Source of the DNA: Homalodisca vitripennis
Taxonomy: Eukaryota > Arthropoda > Insecta > Hemiptera > Cicadellidae
Direction: 5' to 3'
DNA: 64,000 nt
Assembly: GCF_021130785.1 (NCBI RefSeq)
Contig: NW_025777939.1
Coordinates: 1 to 64,000 of the forward strand
Below, piece after piece: positions 35,650 to 48,089 of this stretch. The notes beneath the pieces are model-generated. The model made no database searches. It had not been told where the DNA came from and worked only from the letters and a program-made list of their open reading frames with translations. How positions within the stretch are numbered: position 1 is the first letter of the stretch; every line of letters begins with the position of its first letter. The translations under genes and the position numbers were made by a program.

Positions 35650-38600
35650 AAATTAATATACTGTTTTAAGAAATTAGTATCCTCCAACGAGAACAACCAC
35701 CATTTAACAGATTATCAAAACTATTAAATGAGTTACATAATTTTATTTCAAGCGGTAATTTGTTAAAGTACTTTGGGACCAAGATAATTAAAGGATTGCC
35801 TAAATGAAGATCTGTTGACTTTAGGTACTCGAAAAAGAAGTTCTGAAAATTACGTCTAGCACTATAAACTAATTTCAAAAGTTTCCAAGTATTACCACTT
35901 CTGATATAAAATACTCTTAGTACCTTATATACAAAAAGGTGCTGTATAGGGAGAATTTTCAAATGACAATAAAGAGGATAGGAACTTTTCTCTAATAGAT
36001 TTTCCTAATATGATTCGAATAAAAATGAATTTTGTACAACACTCGCAATTTTTTCTACGTTGGTATTTAAAAGTCCCGCCCTCCCGCCCCAACATTGAAT
36101 TGCGTATTGCAACCTGGATTGTATTAAGGCGTAATATAAGATTCTTAATAACTTTTCGTCACAACAATTTTTTAAAAAATAAAATTTTCTGATACAAGAT
36201 TTTAATTTATTTTGTAAAAACAATATATGCTTATCCAAGATAACTTTTCATCGAAAAAAACACCCAGATACTTAAATTGATCCACCTTTCCAATAGTCAA
36301 ACAATTACAAAAATTTCCAGTACAGTTTTGCTCGTGATATTTTACCAATTCGTTAAAACTAAAAAACCAACAAAATCAAAATTCATAAATTTTGTTTTAT
36401 TTACATTAATTTCCATTTTGTTTTCATCACACCACTTTCTCAAAAACTCGTATATCGTCCATCATGTTGTTCCAAATTTGTTGAGGGTTCTTTTCAGAAT
36501 AAAACATGGCAAAATCGTCAGCAAAAACGCTTGGCTTTCCGTGAAACTCCTCCTCTAACAAATCGTTAATAAAAATTATGAAAGGGTAGCAGACAAAACG
36601 GAAACCCTGGGGGACCCCTGCTGAGACAGTCAGGGGAAAAACTCAGAGCACCACATACTTTTACTCTTTGCTTACGATTTGTGAGAAAACTTCGAAACCA
36701 GTCTTGTGCTACTCCTCTTATACCAACTGCATGTAATTTATCTAAAAGTATTTCATGATTTGACTAGGTCAAATTGCCCTTTTAAAAATCAATAAAAAGA
36801 CCAGATGTTTTATTTTTTACTGTTGAAACTTTTATAAATCAGATTTGAGCTATTTAACAAAGCGTCTTCGGTAGATCTTCCTTTCCTAAATCCATATTGG
36901 TTATCACTAAAAAAATTCAATCTATCTAAAAAACTGTATTATGCGTAATTTCATGAGTTTTTCAATAATTTTTGAGAATATTGATAGAAGGCTTATTGGT
37001 CTTAGATTATCAAATTTAACTGATAACCCTTTTTTAAAAATTGGCACGATTATATTTGACTTCAATTTTTCAGGAAAAATTCCGTTTGTAAAACTTAAAT
37101 TAATTATGTACAGTCAAAACGGAAGAAATTTCATTTGCTATAGTTTTTATTAAAACAACATTGAAGCCATCAAAACCAGAAGATTTTTTTATTTTTCAAA
37201 CCATTAATAATGGAAATAAACTTCATCTTCAGTTTGTTGGATGAATGAAAAACGAAACTGGCCTTTTGCGGTAATGATACGGTAGAAAACCGGGGCCTTT
37301 ATCGCAAGAACCCGATTGTGCCGCGATTAGGTAATTGTTTATTGTTTCTGCTACACTTAATGGTTCCGTTTTAATTTCCCCATTATCTAATTCCAGCTTA
37401 TCAAAACAGTTCTTCACTTCTCCACCACTTATCCTATTTATTACTCTCCATTGAAGAGAAATATCTCCTTGACAATTTTCAATTAATTTAGAAAAAATAT
37501 TGATTTTTTGCTGAGTCAATTTCATTTGATACATTTTCCGAGTATTTTTTATAGTAGTCTAAGTACTTGTTGTCATAAGGTCTCTGTTTGGAAATTTTAT
37601 AAAGCTTTTTTTCTCCTTTTAAATTTGTTTAACAGTTTTGCAGTAATCCAAGGATTACGAGAAATCGAAAATCCTGAAATCGTGAAATCTATCAAAACAG
37701 ATGTTAACATCGCTCGATTCAATACAAACTGCTCCCAATCAAGAGCTTGTAAACTTAGTTTTTTAGTAAAACATAATTAATTTTTGAAAAATGTGGTTCC
37801 TGAATACTACTATTTTAATTGGTTTTATTTCTCGATTAGTTAAAAATTCTATTCTTAAACCTAAAACGCAGTGATCTGTGAGGTTAATATCAAAACCTCG
37901 CTCTTAAATTGGTTTACGAATTTGTGTCTGATAAAGATATGGTCTATGCACGTTCGCGAGTCTTCTGTAATACGCGTTGGTTTGTATACAAACCTGAGTA
38001 AAACCATAGCTGTGCAAAAGAGTTAAATAAATTTTGTGGGTTTTGTTTTATCAGAGAGTATGTTAATATTTAAGTCACCTATGATGACTGTATTGTGGTA
38101 TAATTGAGGTAATTTCACAGAAAGCTCGTTAATAAAGTCATGTTCCTGAAAACTTTGTAATCTATATAAACAGAGGAGGTTAAAAAACGAATTTTTGAAA
38201 AATCAGTTTAATTAATAATGAATCTGCTGTTTGGGAATTCTAATTTTAATTGAACTGTGTTTATCTCTTCTGCAACATAAACACAATTACACCGCCTGCT
38301 CTGTATAGTTTCATTACAATAATGAAACACTTTATATCCCGGTATTACTATATATAAATTTACCTCCTCACTTTTTATCCATATTTCGCTGAAAACAATA
38401 AAGCTGATTTTACTACCTATTTGATGGAATTCTAAAGAAATGAATTAAATTTTTTCTCAAGCTCCTGATGTTGGCATAAAATTAAGTTTAAGCTACTCCC
38501 ATTATTTACATTGTTGAAAAAATATTCCAAATTATTTACATTATTTTCTACATTAAAACCTGACATATTTGTTGAATAAATAAAATCTAATGTAGGCCTA

Positions 38601-40075
38601 TTTATTTTGAAGTTTACTGCGATAAAAAAAAAAAAAAAACAAAGAAATTAAAAAACCTGTAAAAAAGTCTATAATGTATGACAACGAAATGATTAACAAT
38701 TAAGGTAAATGCCATTTGTACCATATTTAGAAATTATAGTTAGAACTAAGTAATAAAAATCTTGACGTGTAAAATAAAAATAATAAAAGAGCCATTTCAG
38801 TTGCATATTACATTTTTTCTTGTACTTAATAGGTTTAAAAAGAATACAGAAAAATTATTAGACAAAAATAATACGCATTAATACGCTATCGTAACTTAAG
38901 CTATTCAAAACTGTTAATTTTGGATCGAATCATACAAATCTTTAGTAAAAAAAAATACATAGTTCGTTATAAGTAAATAAGGAATAATTGCATAATGTGA
39001 CATATCCACAGCTAGGAAATGCTCATAATACATAAAAATTCGATTAATTGGTGTCATAAGTTCAGATTGACATTTTTACCTTACTGTACGTTGTTACTTT
39101 TAGTTGTTCTATGTCTCTGTAAATTGACGATTCGCTTTACAGGTTCGCCTTCTCTGCTCTCCTAGCAAAAAATTTGCCATCACGACCACCAGGAGAACTG
39201 ATAGCCAAGTTCCCGACATTTTTGCTTCAGGGTTCCTGAGGAAGAGTTTATTTTTCTGGCGTCAGGTGGTCATTGACGTACACAGGAGAACACTGGGAAG
39301 CAGTTCTTCACCCGTTGAGCTGTCAGCGGCTTCTCTTCTCCCTAAACTTCGAGATCCAGAGTTCCTTCATGTCTCCTTCTTTGAAACTGGATGATGAGGG
39401 ATGGCTGACGCTCCTTCTTAAAGGCGGGTACTCGGTGTGTGGCCGCGACATCACTGTCCTGCACCTCTACTCCCAGGGCTGCGCCTATATCCTTTACTAT
39501 GTCCACCACTACTCGCCCGGTGTTACCGGGACACCACTCACTTCTACATTATTCTTTCTGGAATAATTGTTCCATGCTCCTCATTCTGTCCCTCAGCTCA
39601 CTTACTTCACTCTTCAAGGTACTGTTTTCCCGCTTTAAAATTTCATTCTCTTTCTTCAAGGTAGCAAACTGCTCACTTATTTGGTTCATTAAGGTGTTTG
39701 AAGCATCCAGCTTGTCTGAGACAAACTGTACCGACTTAGCGAGATCTAACATCTCATTTTTTAAACGATTTCAGCTCTCCGAAAACTTCAGTTTTGAAAC
39801 CTTCCATTACCTTAACAATAAAATCCTTGGTAACAGCGTTTGATGCAGAGGCTGACGAAGTCCCGCTACCATGTACAGAAGGATTCTTGCACTCCTTGCA
39901 CTTCCAGTCCTTTGCGGAACGAAGTAATTTCCTCCATCGCCTTCAGGTTTTATGCACTTTAAATGTGTTAATGCCTCACACCCTCCAGAAACACTTAACA
40001 TCACTTACTTCATCGCACAAGGTTTTTACAAGCACACAGGACGACATTTCAACGGAAAAAAATAATTAACACTAG
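35650..40075 (-). mobile_element. CR1-like LINE, nearly full length but dead
   Basis: From the 5' side at about 40055: ORF1 with a Cys-rich N-terminus (DWKCKECKN, about 39880-39905) and a coiled coil (39549-39752: KKENEILKRENSTLKSEVSE). The endonuclease region (37800-38480) shows SEIWIKSEE, YIVIPGYKVFHY and VIIGDLNINIL. Then linker (37229-37534), reverse transcriptase with a VPQG-like block and FADDFAMFY (about 36500-36620), and the C-terminus (35666-36240: LRILYYALIQSRLQYAIQCW). Stops and frameshifts occur throughout. Length about 4.4 kb. Transcribed in the same direction as AGA. Confidence 0.82.
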
Positions 40076-40259
40076 AAAAATTCAGGTTTATACAACGTAT
40101 TCTACACAACGAGTACAACACGTGTCTTCCGACCTTGAACCTCAAACACAGCGATAAGCGATAGGTCTTATCAGCTCGACTGCCGGAGCTGGATCTGAAC
40201 ATGTTCTAATGGAGCTGGAGCTGGACTAATGCCCGTGTTCTAAACATTTTTTGAGAGGA

Positions 40260-41880
40260 TGGTGTATGACAAATTTCTTAATAATCCATTGGAATGTTGT
40301 TTCCTTATCAATATGGTTTTCGACCAGGTTGTAATACTTCAGATACTTTAAGGAGAATCCTTACTTCAATTGGCTGGTGAACAAACCATGGGTCTCTTTT
40401 GTGACATAAGCAGGCCTTCAATACAGTTGATCATTTCATACTTTTAGAAAAAACTTGAGAGGCACTATTTTTAGGGAATTTATTAACCCTGGAAGTGTCT
40501 TATCAGAATTTCTGAAATCTCGGCACTTTTCATGCAATTTGCAGGCTCTCACGGTAAAATTCATAAAAAAATGTTTTTTTTATTTAAGTATAAAGTGTTA
40601 TGCAAAGTCAATGTTTTTGTTATAAAACAGAGAATAAAACTAGATAAGTTTTAATAGGAAATTTTAAAAAATTATGCCATGTATCGTGACTATAATTTTA
40701 ACTTAAGTATGAAAAAAATTATGTTACATTAAACTATCCTTATCTTACAAAAATTTTAAGATGAACAGAACATGTAGGATAGCCAAATTGTAGCAAATTT
40801 AGTTATAAACATACAAATATATAGTTTTATTGGTTAAAAAATAAAAAAAAGTGATAACAATTATGTTTATACAGAAAAGTGCAAATTTGCCACTTTTTCA
40901 GTTGCTAGGCAACACAATGAAATAAGTACTATCAAACAAATATTCAATATGTTTCTTACCTTTTTTTATGTTTGATGATATAGAGCAGTATATACTTAAA
41001 ACAGTTTTTAACATTTTAGAATTGAAGAAAAAAAAACAAAATATATTTACACTAGGTTTTTGGTTTTCTCACTCTGAGTCACTTCAGATTCAACGTAATC
41101 ACTCACATCATATTCCATGAGAATATTATAAATATCACTAGATCCACATGGATCAGCCATTACTAGTTTTAAAATGAAACTAATTATATTAAAACTGGAC
41201 ACAAATCATGTAGACGCATTCCCGAACAAAAAAGAAATGATTTGTTTACAACCGGCAATCTCCGCTACACAGATACGATCGAGCACAGCACAATGACAGC
41301 TTATAAAGTTAAGCTGGTTGCCATCTAGATACAGCACAAAAGATAATAAAGACCACTAAACATTAAAAGCAACTCATAAGCAATAGATTGATATATAATT
41401 TAAAGGTCTGTGACCAGTAATAAGCATTTTATCGGTATATTACGAATCGACCCCGTTAGTGTCGATTGCACTTTAGAAGTGACCTCATCAACACCAAATG
41501 GGTCGACCGACACTTCCAGGGTTAAAGTGGTTTTAATTGGTTTTAAGTGGTTATATTCTGTGTGTTCAAGTCCATCAAGAAGGGAAATCTTCATCTCCGA
41601 TTACTTGTTTTCCCAAACAGGAGTACCTCAGACTCCATCCTTGGACCCTTGTTGTTTCTGTTGTATATAAATGATCTGCCTTTGGATGTCTCGTCTCCTT
41701 GTAAGAATAGTTCGGTAGCTATGCTATTCTTATGTTTTATCACAAAGATACCAATTCTCTTATCAATTACAACATCTCAATGACCTTCCGGGTGGTTTGT
41801 TACAAATAAACGGTATCTTCATTTCAACAAGACCCACACCACTCAGTTTGTCACAAACACCATGTAACTTACCTCACTTA
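40260..41880 (+). mobile_element. LINE fragment interrupted by a TTAA element
   Basis: RT-like sequence before the insertion includes a QYGFRPG-like block and CDISRPSIQLI near 40310-40430. After the insertion come VPQTPSLDP and SILGPLLFLLYINDLPLDVS (about 41630-41700). Both parts are + strand and of one type, split by the TTAA-flanked element at 40487-41521. Heavily decayed. Confidence 0.65.
40487..41521. mobile_element. TTAA-flanked element inside a LINE
   Basis: TTAA at 40483-40486 and 41522-41525 brackets inverted ends CCCTGGAAGTGTC. The 1035-bp interior is AT-rich and has no transposase. The ends resemble the canonical piggyBac terminus CCCTAGAA, and the family is related to the nested element at 15553-16957. 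It interrupts LINE sequence that continues on both sides, which gives its age relative to the LINE. Confidence 0.9.
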
Positions 41881-42790
41881 TTTTTACTTGACAACATTGT
41901 TATTAAAACCAGTCTCATTTTTGGGAAGAGAGAAAAGTCACAAGGGCCTAAATCTGGTGAATAGGCAGGATATGGAGCGGTAACCTTGTTTTTTTTTTTC
42001 ATGGGAATGTGAGCTAGAGCGTTGTCGTGGTGCAACAGCCAGTTTTAGTCTTTCCACAAATCAGGCTTTTTCCCTCAAACGCCTTAAAACGTCACAAAAA
42101 AAATCAGAGATCATTGTAACACTAGGTAGCACGAATCCCTAAATGAACATTGCCTTTAATTTAAAAAAAAAAAAAACCACAAACATTGTTTTTATTGCAC
42201 TTCCCACTTGTCTTGTTGTTTTCGATCTTGGTGATTGTGGGCTTTTCCACAGATGACTGCTGTTTTCTTTCTGGATCATAACCATAAAATCAACTTTCAT
42301 CACCAGTTTATGATCCTGGATATGAATGTGGGGTCACTTTCAGATGTCTCTTTGAGTTCACTGCACACATCAACATGTTGCTGTGTCTGTTCAACAGTCA
42401 AAAGCCAAAGCACAAATTTTGTGACAACTCGATGCATACCTAGACTTTCAGTTCAAATATTTTGACAGCTTCTGTACCTAATACCAACACTATTACATAA
42501 GTCAATTATTGTCTGATGACGGTCTTCATGAATGAAGTGTCGAATGTTTCCAACAAATTTATCTGTTTTGCTCGTGGAAGGTCGTCCTGAACGATGATCA
42601 TTTTCAATTGGTGTCATCATTTTCAATTTACCAGCCTTGAAATAAGTGTACCATTCAAAAACCTGTGTTTTGCTCAGTGAATGTTCTTCAAAAGCTTCTT
42701 GAAGCATTGCAAAAGTTTCTGCTGGTGATTTCTTAAGTTGAAAGTTGATTCAAGCCCCTTGTTCGAATTTATCAGCCATCACAAAAATCG
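41865..42790 (-). pseudogene. Mariner transposase relic
   Basis: On the - strand the order is normal: an N-terminus (MADKFEQGA, then FAMLQEAFEEHSLSKTQVFEWY) near 42620-42778. The helix-turn-helix joint with DHRSGRPSTSKTDK follows at about 42540-42600. The catalytic region has TGDES and FYGYDPERKQQSS at about 42255-42315, then LLHHDNALAH and YSPDLGPCDFSLFP at about 41930-42050. Stops, frameshifts and internal gaps are present. The terminal repeats were not located. It lies in AGA intron 5. Confidence 0.85.
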
Positions 42791-43505
42791 CTATGTAATT
42801 ATAACACAACAACAAAGCACAACTTGAAGATATAACCTAACCACTCACAATAACAAAACTCAGCAGCTATTGCGGTAGAGGCTGGTGAAGCACCGGTTTG
42901 TACAGTCGGGTAAAAAGTATACTTTTATGTTCTTTCACTTTCACATTTGATGGTCTTTTCGCCTCAGCTATGTATACCCAATCAAAAGCACATATCATAA
43001 TGTAACACAGTACCTAGAATCTTGAGTAGTATCTTTTGGATTAGCTTTGTAAAACTTTCCCTAAGTATGTTCCGAGTTAAAACAGTTTTAATGTTTTCAA
43101 ATTTAATTTATTTCAGTTTTCAGACTCAGGATGTTTCCCATTATTTCTTTTGCACTAATGACAGATTGAGTTGATCTAATTAAACTTATTTTGATTTCCC
43201 AAAATTTCTATTTCCACAAACATAGTATTCTAAATTCGTAATATAAAACCATTCTAACATTTAAAATTTTGTTATCATGTCTAATCTTATTGAAAACCAA
43301 CGATTAAATTTAACCATTTGTTAACTTTTTGGGATTTTTTTCCAAATGTGGTGAAAGAAACTAGTCCTAAACTTAATCAAGTTTCTTTTACCTACATATT
43401 TCGCAAATACGATGATATTTACTAAAATGTTAAATGCAATTGATATTATTTAACGTTATAGTATTTAAAATGGAATTAGCAAACACTTTACTTGAGTTTA
43501 TATAC

Positions 43506-43613
43506 CTTGGAAGGAAGCGCATCATTACATCACCATCTCCAGTGCATGCAGCTGCACCAACTGTCCCATCTGCATAGCCACCAGCACCCACGAGTGGTGC
43601 ATCTCCCACTCGA
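43506..43613 (-). CDS. AGA: Aspartylglucosaminidase, exon 5
   Basis: Exon of 108 bases: T completing a Gly codon, 35 codons, and two bases carried to exon 6. The acceptor is GATGTTATAG and the donor GTATAT. The product [20 protein letters not shown] continues [15 protein letters not shown] and matches human AGA GRVGDSPIPGAGAYAD and then ATGNGDILMRFLP. R249 and D252 correspond to substrate-binding Arg and Asp, and T272-G273 to the Thr-Gly that helps build the oxyanion site. Unlike the eight neighbouring copies it keeps the complete 3' half and the donor, so it is the functional exon. Confidence 0.95.
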
Positions 43614-44437
43614 CTATAACATCAAACAAACTTGTTACAGTCTATCATCTCTATGGTGCATGGTACCGCACCAACTGTTCCATCTGCATAGCCACCAACA
43701 CCCACAAGTGGTGCATCTCCCACTCGACTGTAACATCAAACAAAATTGTTACAGTTTATCATCTCTATGGTGCATGGTACCGCACCAACTGTCCCATCTG
43801 CATAGCCACCAGCACCCACGAGTGGTGCATCTCCCACTCGACTGTAACATCAAACAAACTTGTTACAGTCTATCATCTTTATGGTGCATGGTACCGCACC
43901 AACTGTCCCATCTGCATAGCCACCAGCACCCACAAGTGGTGCATCTCCCACTCGACTGTAACATCAAACAAACTTGTTACAGTCTATCATCTCTATGGTG
44001 CATGGTACTGCACCAACTGTCCCATCTGCATAGCCACCAGCACCCACAAGTGGTGCATCTCCCACTCGACTGTAACATCAAACAAACTTGTTACAGTTTA
44101 TCATCTCTATGGTGCATGGTACCGCACCAACTGTCCCATCTGCATAGCCACCAGCACCCACGAGTGGTGCATCTCCCACTCGACTGTAACATCAAACAAA
44201 CTTGTTTACAGTCTATCATCTTTATGGTGCATGCTACCGCACCAACTGTCCCATCTGCATAGCCACCAGCACCCACAAGTGGTGCATCTCCCACTCGACT
44301 GTAACATCAAACAAACTTGTTACAGTCTATCATCTCTATGGTGCATGGTACCGCACCAACTGTTCCATCTGCATAGCCACCAGAACCCAAGAGTGGTGCA
44401 TCTCCCACTCGACTGTAACATCAAACAAACTTACTTA

Positions 44438-45655
44438 CATTAAAACATTAAACCAATATTTAACACTTTTATTATTTTGTGAGGCCTTTCGATATCAAAG
44501 ATATCTTCTTCAGACACATCACAAAAGAAGATATCTTTGATATCGAAAGGCCTCACAAAATAATAAAAGTGTTAACCCTTTTAGCCCCGGCGTCCGATAT
44601 ATCGGACAGAGGTGGTCTAGCTAAAATGCCCAACGTCCGATATACCGGACGTCTCGAGAATTTAATGTAGCTGTCTAATAATATGTCCAAATGCCATCAG
44701 TTTCGGTATAGTAGTCGGTGAAGAAACGGGCTACATGCAAAAACAATAAAACCTTCCAATTGGCATCGTATTTCGTCGTCGTTGAGCGTAGTTTATTTGT
44801 CGATGTCAGCTGTCAGACGACTTCAGTTGCATTGTTGTTGTATGCTGACTTATAACCTCAATTAGTTTGCGTGATTGAAAAAGGTTGTTTTTCGTGTGAT
44901 TTATTGTATTATTAGTAAAAAAACATGAGTAAACGTCGTAGAGAAAAGTTACCAGTGAGTGAAAACACTTTGATAAACACTATTATTAGTGGTGAATGTG
45001 CTATTTTTGGAGACAATGAATTGAGTTGTTTATATAAAATGTATATATTGTAAATATTATTTCTTTTACTTTTTCGAAAAATTAAACAAGTTTTAGTCTT
45101 ACAAACCATTACAATTAGTTTGTGTTATTTTACAATTGTTATTATTTCAAAAGTGCAAAAACAAGTATACATATCTGTATACTTCTACTGACGTGTATGT
45201 GGAAATATATGAAGAAGTGCTTATGCAGCAATACAATTAATTGGATATATCTCCTGCATTTATCAAGGAAAGTTCTTTCAAATTTTGTGTGTGTAGTAAG
45301 AAATATATGTACAACAAAATTGCTTCATTTTTCAGGGGCTACAATTTTTTTTTCTACCCTTTATGTATGTCCAAACTATAAAAAATAATAAAAATAAAAA
45401 TTTTTTTATGTGTATATACGCCTAAAAAACATATCATTCTGTAAAAGTACTTTTTAACTATTACATCTAAGAGTACACTTATTTGTGAACAATTTAAAAC
45501 AAAAACCTAAAAATTATCTTCCAAAATAAGAAAACTAGATGTATTTTCCCTCAATTCTGCACTACGGTCCCATATCGCCATGGGCTTTCTGGCAAGTCCA
45601 TGGAAAAATGGCTGGGGTTAAAAGGGTTAAATATTGGTTTAATTTTTTAATGTAA
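44438..45655. mobile_element. Palindromic element split by a TTAA element
   Basis: The left arm (about 44438-44507, with ACCAATATTTAACACTTTTA and GTGAGGCCTTTCGATATC) is inverted at 44525-44575, and its outermost part continues at 45627-45655 after an internal insertion. The insertion (44576-45626) used the TTAA at the arm's AGTGTTAA. The palindrome sits in the AGA exon 5 array and separates the eighth copy from the rest. On the - strand 44487-44513 reads CTGAAGA, a GATATC-TTT-GATATC hairpin, then GAAA, like a hammerhead ribozyme core as found in Penelope-like elements. Confidence 0.75.
44576..45626. mobile_element. TTAA-flanked element
   Basis: TTAA at 44572-44575 and 45627-45630 brackets inverted ends CCCTTTTAGCCCC and, inverted, CCCTTTTAACCCC. 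A subterminal GTCCGATATATCGGAC palindrome occurs at 44592-44607 and a variant at 44635-44650. No transposase is present in the 1051-bp interior. Piggybac-type by its target site. It is the youngest layer of the stack exon array, palindromic element, TTAA element. Confidence 0.88.
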
Positions 45656-45830
45656 GTAAGTTATCAGTACCAATATAAGCTCCATCTACAACATCAAACA
45701 AACTTGTTACAGTCTATCATCTCTATGGTGCATGGTACCGCACCAACTGTTCCATCTGCATAGCCACCAGCACCCACGAGTGGTGCATCTCCCACTCGAC
45801 TGTAACATGAAACAAACTTGTTACATTTTA

Positions 45831-47873
45831 TTATAAAATTAAGTATGTTAAAAGTTTACATCAGTCTTCAATTATTGTTAATTTACTGGATATGATACGA
45901 GGTTCAGTGATAGAGAGGGCTGACAGCCCTAACTCCACCTATTTAATAAAGATATTTTTCATTTTATTTCTTTTTTTTAATCTAATTTGCAAAGAAATAA
46001 ATTTTAAATTGATCAGTTTTAATAAAATTTGGAAATTAGTTCCAACATCAAAGAAACACAAGGATATGTTTTTTAGTTTTTCTGTTGGAAGTTCTCAAAT
46101 AAAGATAAAGTTCACCACTTCTTGTCTGTTTGTATAAACGTTAATAGTCTATTTATCACTCTTTGTTGTCCTTAATTTTAGTAAATTAATTTTTTGATAC
46201 GGAAAATACTTATGAAAATGTACTTTACCATATTAGGAAAACTAGAGTTTTAGTAACTACAAGAGGACCTTCTTCAATTTTGTTTCAATAGGGAATAAGA
46301 ACTTTAATATTTGTTTAAATTGTGGACATATTACATGCTATTTTAGTATTAATTATGTCAAACTAACTCATACTTTTTCTACAGATTTGTCAAATATTAT
46401 CCTAAAAAGTATTTTGTAGGCAGTGTGATGAAGTAATTATTTTCAAGTCCCTGTACCATAGAGATAGGATACCAAAACTTGTCAATAGGTGAGCAGCACA
46501 ATAAACAATGAATATCAGCACAAGGGTAAAATATTAAAACTCCCTCCCACGTGCAGAAAGAAAAACAATTGGACAATTATCACAGGCCATGAAACTACAA
46601 TGAAATGGAGCGAACAAAGATAGTTACAGTCATAAAACTGATTATTGATTCTGTTCTAGTTCATGTATGCACACACAATATACTTTAAAGTGCCATAAAA
46701 ACTCATGTAACAATAACTGCCATATCATTTTACAGGTGTCAAAGTAATTTTCCTGGTGATTCTTTTGTTGAAATCTCGTTCTACAAATACTGAAATTTTT
46801 GTACACCATTCAAAATTTACAACCATACACTATCCATATATGAAGAATAATGATCTACAATTCTAATTTCAAGTATTCTATTTTAAAGTGAATTCACTGC
46901 ACTGGTTTTCTGAGGCCATTTCTAGGCGGAGAGGCATTTTGTTCCCCATTTCTCAATAAACTTAAAGTTAAATAACACATTTACGAGTATGTCAGCGTCT
47001 ACATCATCAGTGTCAAAAGTCTGCTCAACTTACCTAATATCAGAGGTACATGTTTGGCAGGTTGCACCTTTTAACCCTGGAACTCATTTTTTTCCACTAT
47101 TGCAAACATTTTTCAAAAATTCATAAAAAATATAAGCTATTTCATATATAAACAGTTTAGCATCGGTTTCTTTCATCTAAAGACATAAATTCTAATAGCA
47201 TTTTCCTCAACAAAAAAGTGTGAAGTATAATTTAATTTTTTATTCAAAATATTTTATCAAAGTTTTGGTTACTCAAGGGAATAAAAAATCTAAAAATAAA
47301 AATCTAAGATAGCCAAAATATATTAAATACTATACACTTTTTAATTAGCTTTTTTACACAACTGAGTAAATATTTGTCACAGTACATTGCTTGGCAACAA
47401 AGATGAGATTTAGGCACACTTGTAAATAGTGCAAAAAATAAAAGCTGTAATTTTTAATTCACTTAATTTTGGGTTCTAAAATGTATACACATGTATACAT
47501 TTACAATAACAATAAGACAATGTACGTAATATTTGGCTCATTTCAGCATTTAAAACCACAAAGTGCAGTCTGAACAATCGACCACATGGCATCACAGGTG
47601 ATCAAATACAGAACTCGCAAACACAAAACATGGGTCATAGACATCGGAATAAAAACTTAAATATATGTAGGCTGTAAACTCGAGTTTCATCTAGCTCACA
47701 TACTTATTCTCAAATAGCACTAGTTATAAGCAGTTAACGTTAACCTTATGTCTCTGCCTCGGAAAAATGTTGAGAATCCATGAAGAACAGCATGTGAACA
47801 TCAAATTCCTTTTCAAACTTAGAAAATCTGCAAATGAAACATTAATAGAAGAAAGGTTAATAGTTGAACTTAC
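45831..47873 (-). other. AGA: AGA intron 4, remaining part
   Basis: AT-rich intron sequence between the exon 5 array and exon 4. A solo TTAACCCTGGAACTC motif at about 47073, like the left end of the TTAA elements, has no visible partner. No coding sequence. Confidence 0.6.
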
Positions 47874-48052
47874 CCCGGTATTTTGTGGTTGGCACCATTG
47901 GAGCTCGTGCCTACAGCTACTCTTCCCTGTCTGTCCAGAGCTACCATGGAGATGGTATCGTGACTGTATGTGACTTGATCGTTTGTAATGGTCTTGCCTG
48001 AAGGCAAGGGATGGTAGGGGCCACATTGCTGGCTTGGATCTGGCTCAACATC
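47874..48052 (-). CDS. AGA: Aspartylglucosaminidase, exon 4 (catalytic Thr)
   Basis: Exon of 179 bases, phase 0 in (acceptor GTTGTTACAG) and phase 2 out (donor GTAAGT). It encodes DVEPDPSQQCGPYHPLPSGK, then YSHDTISMVALDRQGRVAVG and TSSNGANHKIPG. Thr221, in HDTIS, is the N-terminal nucleophile exposed when the precursor cleaves itself into alpha and beta chains (human Thr206 in HDTIGM). T237 in GTSSNG is the conserved second active-site Thr. Cys198 pairs by homology with the Cys of NSCQPNFW in exon 3. The upstream intron contains eight decayed copies of part of this exon, none of which keeps the HDT segment. Confidence 0.95.
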
Positions 48053-48089
48053 CTGTAACAACAAGTGGTCAAGTCAACCAGGTAAATGA

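Larger units (their letters stand above)
34470..43505 (-). other. AGA: AGA intron 5
   Basis: Phase-2 intron of about 9.0 kb between exon 5 (donor GTATAT) and exon 6. It holds a CR1-like LINE (35650-40075), a second LINE interrupted by a TTAA element (40260-41880) and a mariner relic (41865-42790). The parts 34500-35650 and 42850-43500 show nothing recognisable. Confidence 0.8.
43614..45830 (-). repeat. Array of eight partial AGA exon 5 copies
   Basis: Directly upstream (transcript sense) of exon 5 lie seven tandem units with a 114-bp period (one is 115). The CGACTG acceptor-edge landmark falls at 43725, 43839, 43953, 44067, 44181, 44296 and 44410. An eighth copy at about 45695-45830 has been pushed away by an insertion at about 44438-45655. 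Each unit contains the acceptor (TGATGTTACAG), the first half of exon 5 coding for [20 protein letters not shown], then altered sequence running into an in-frame stop in place of the Thr-Gly segment and donor. Units are nearly identical. Confidence 0.95.

Noticed and set aside
43492..44262. 256-codon + strand open frame with a repeated His-rich protein
   Set aside because: It is antisense to AGA exon 5 and its copies. The 114-bp unit is a multiple of three, so the frame stays open by arithmetic, not by selection.
47073..47600. A TTAA-flanked element starting at TTAACCCTGGAACTC
   Set aside because: No inverted partner with TTAA was found; recorded only as a solo end. The same applies to 56937, 27754 and 28508.
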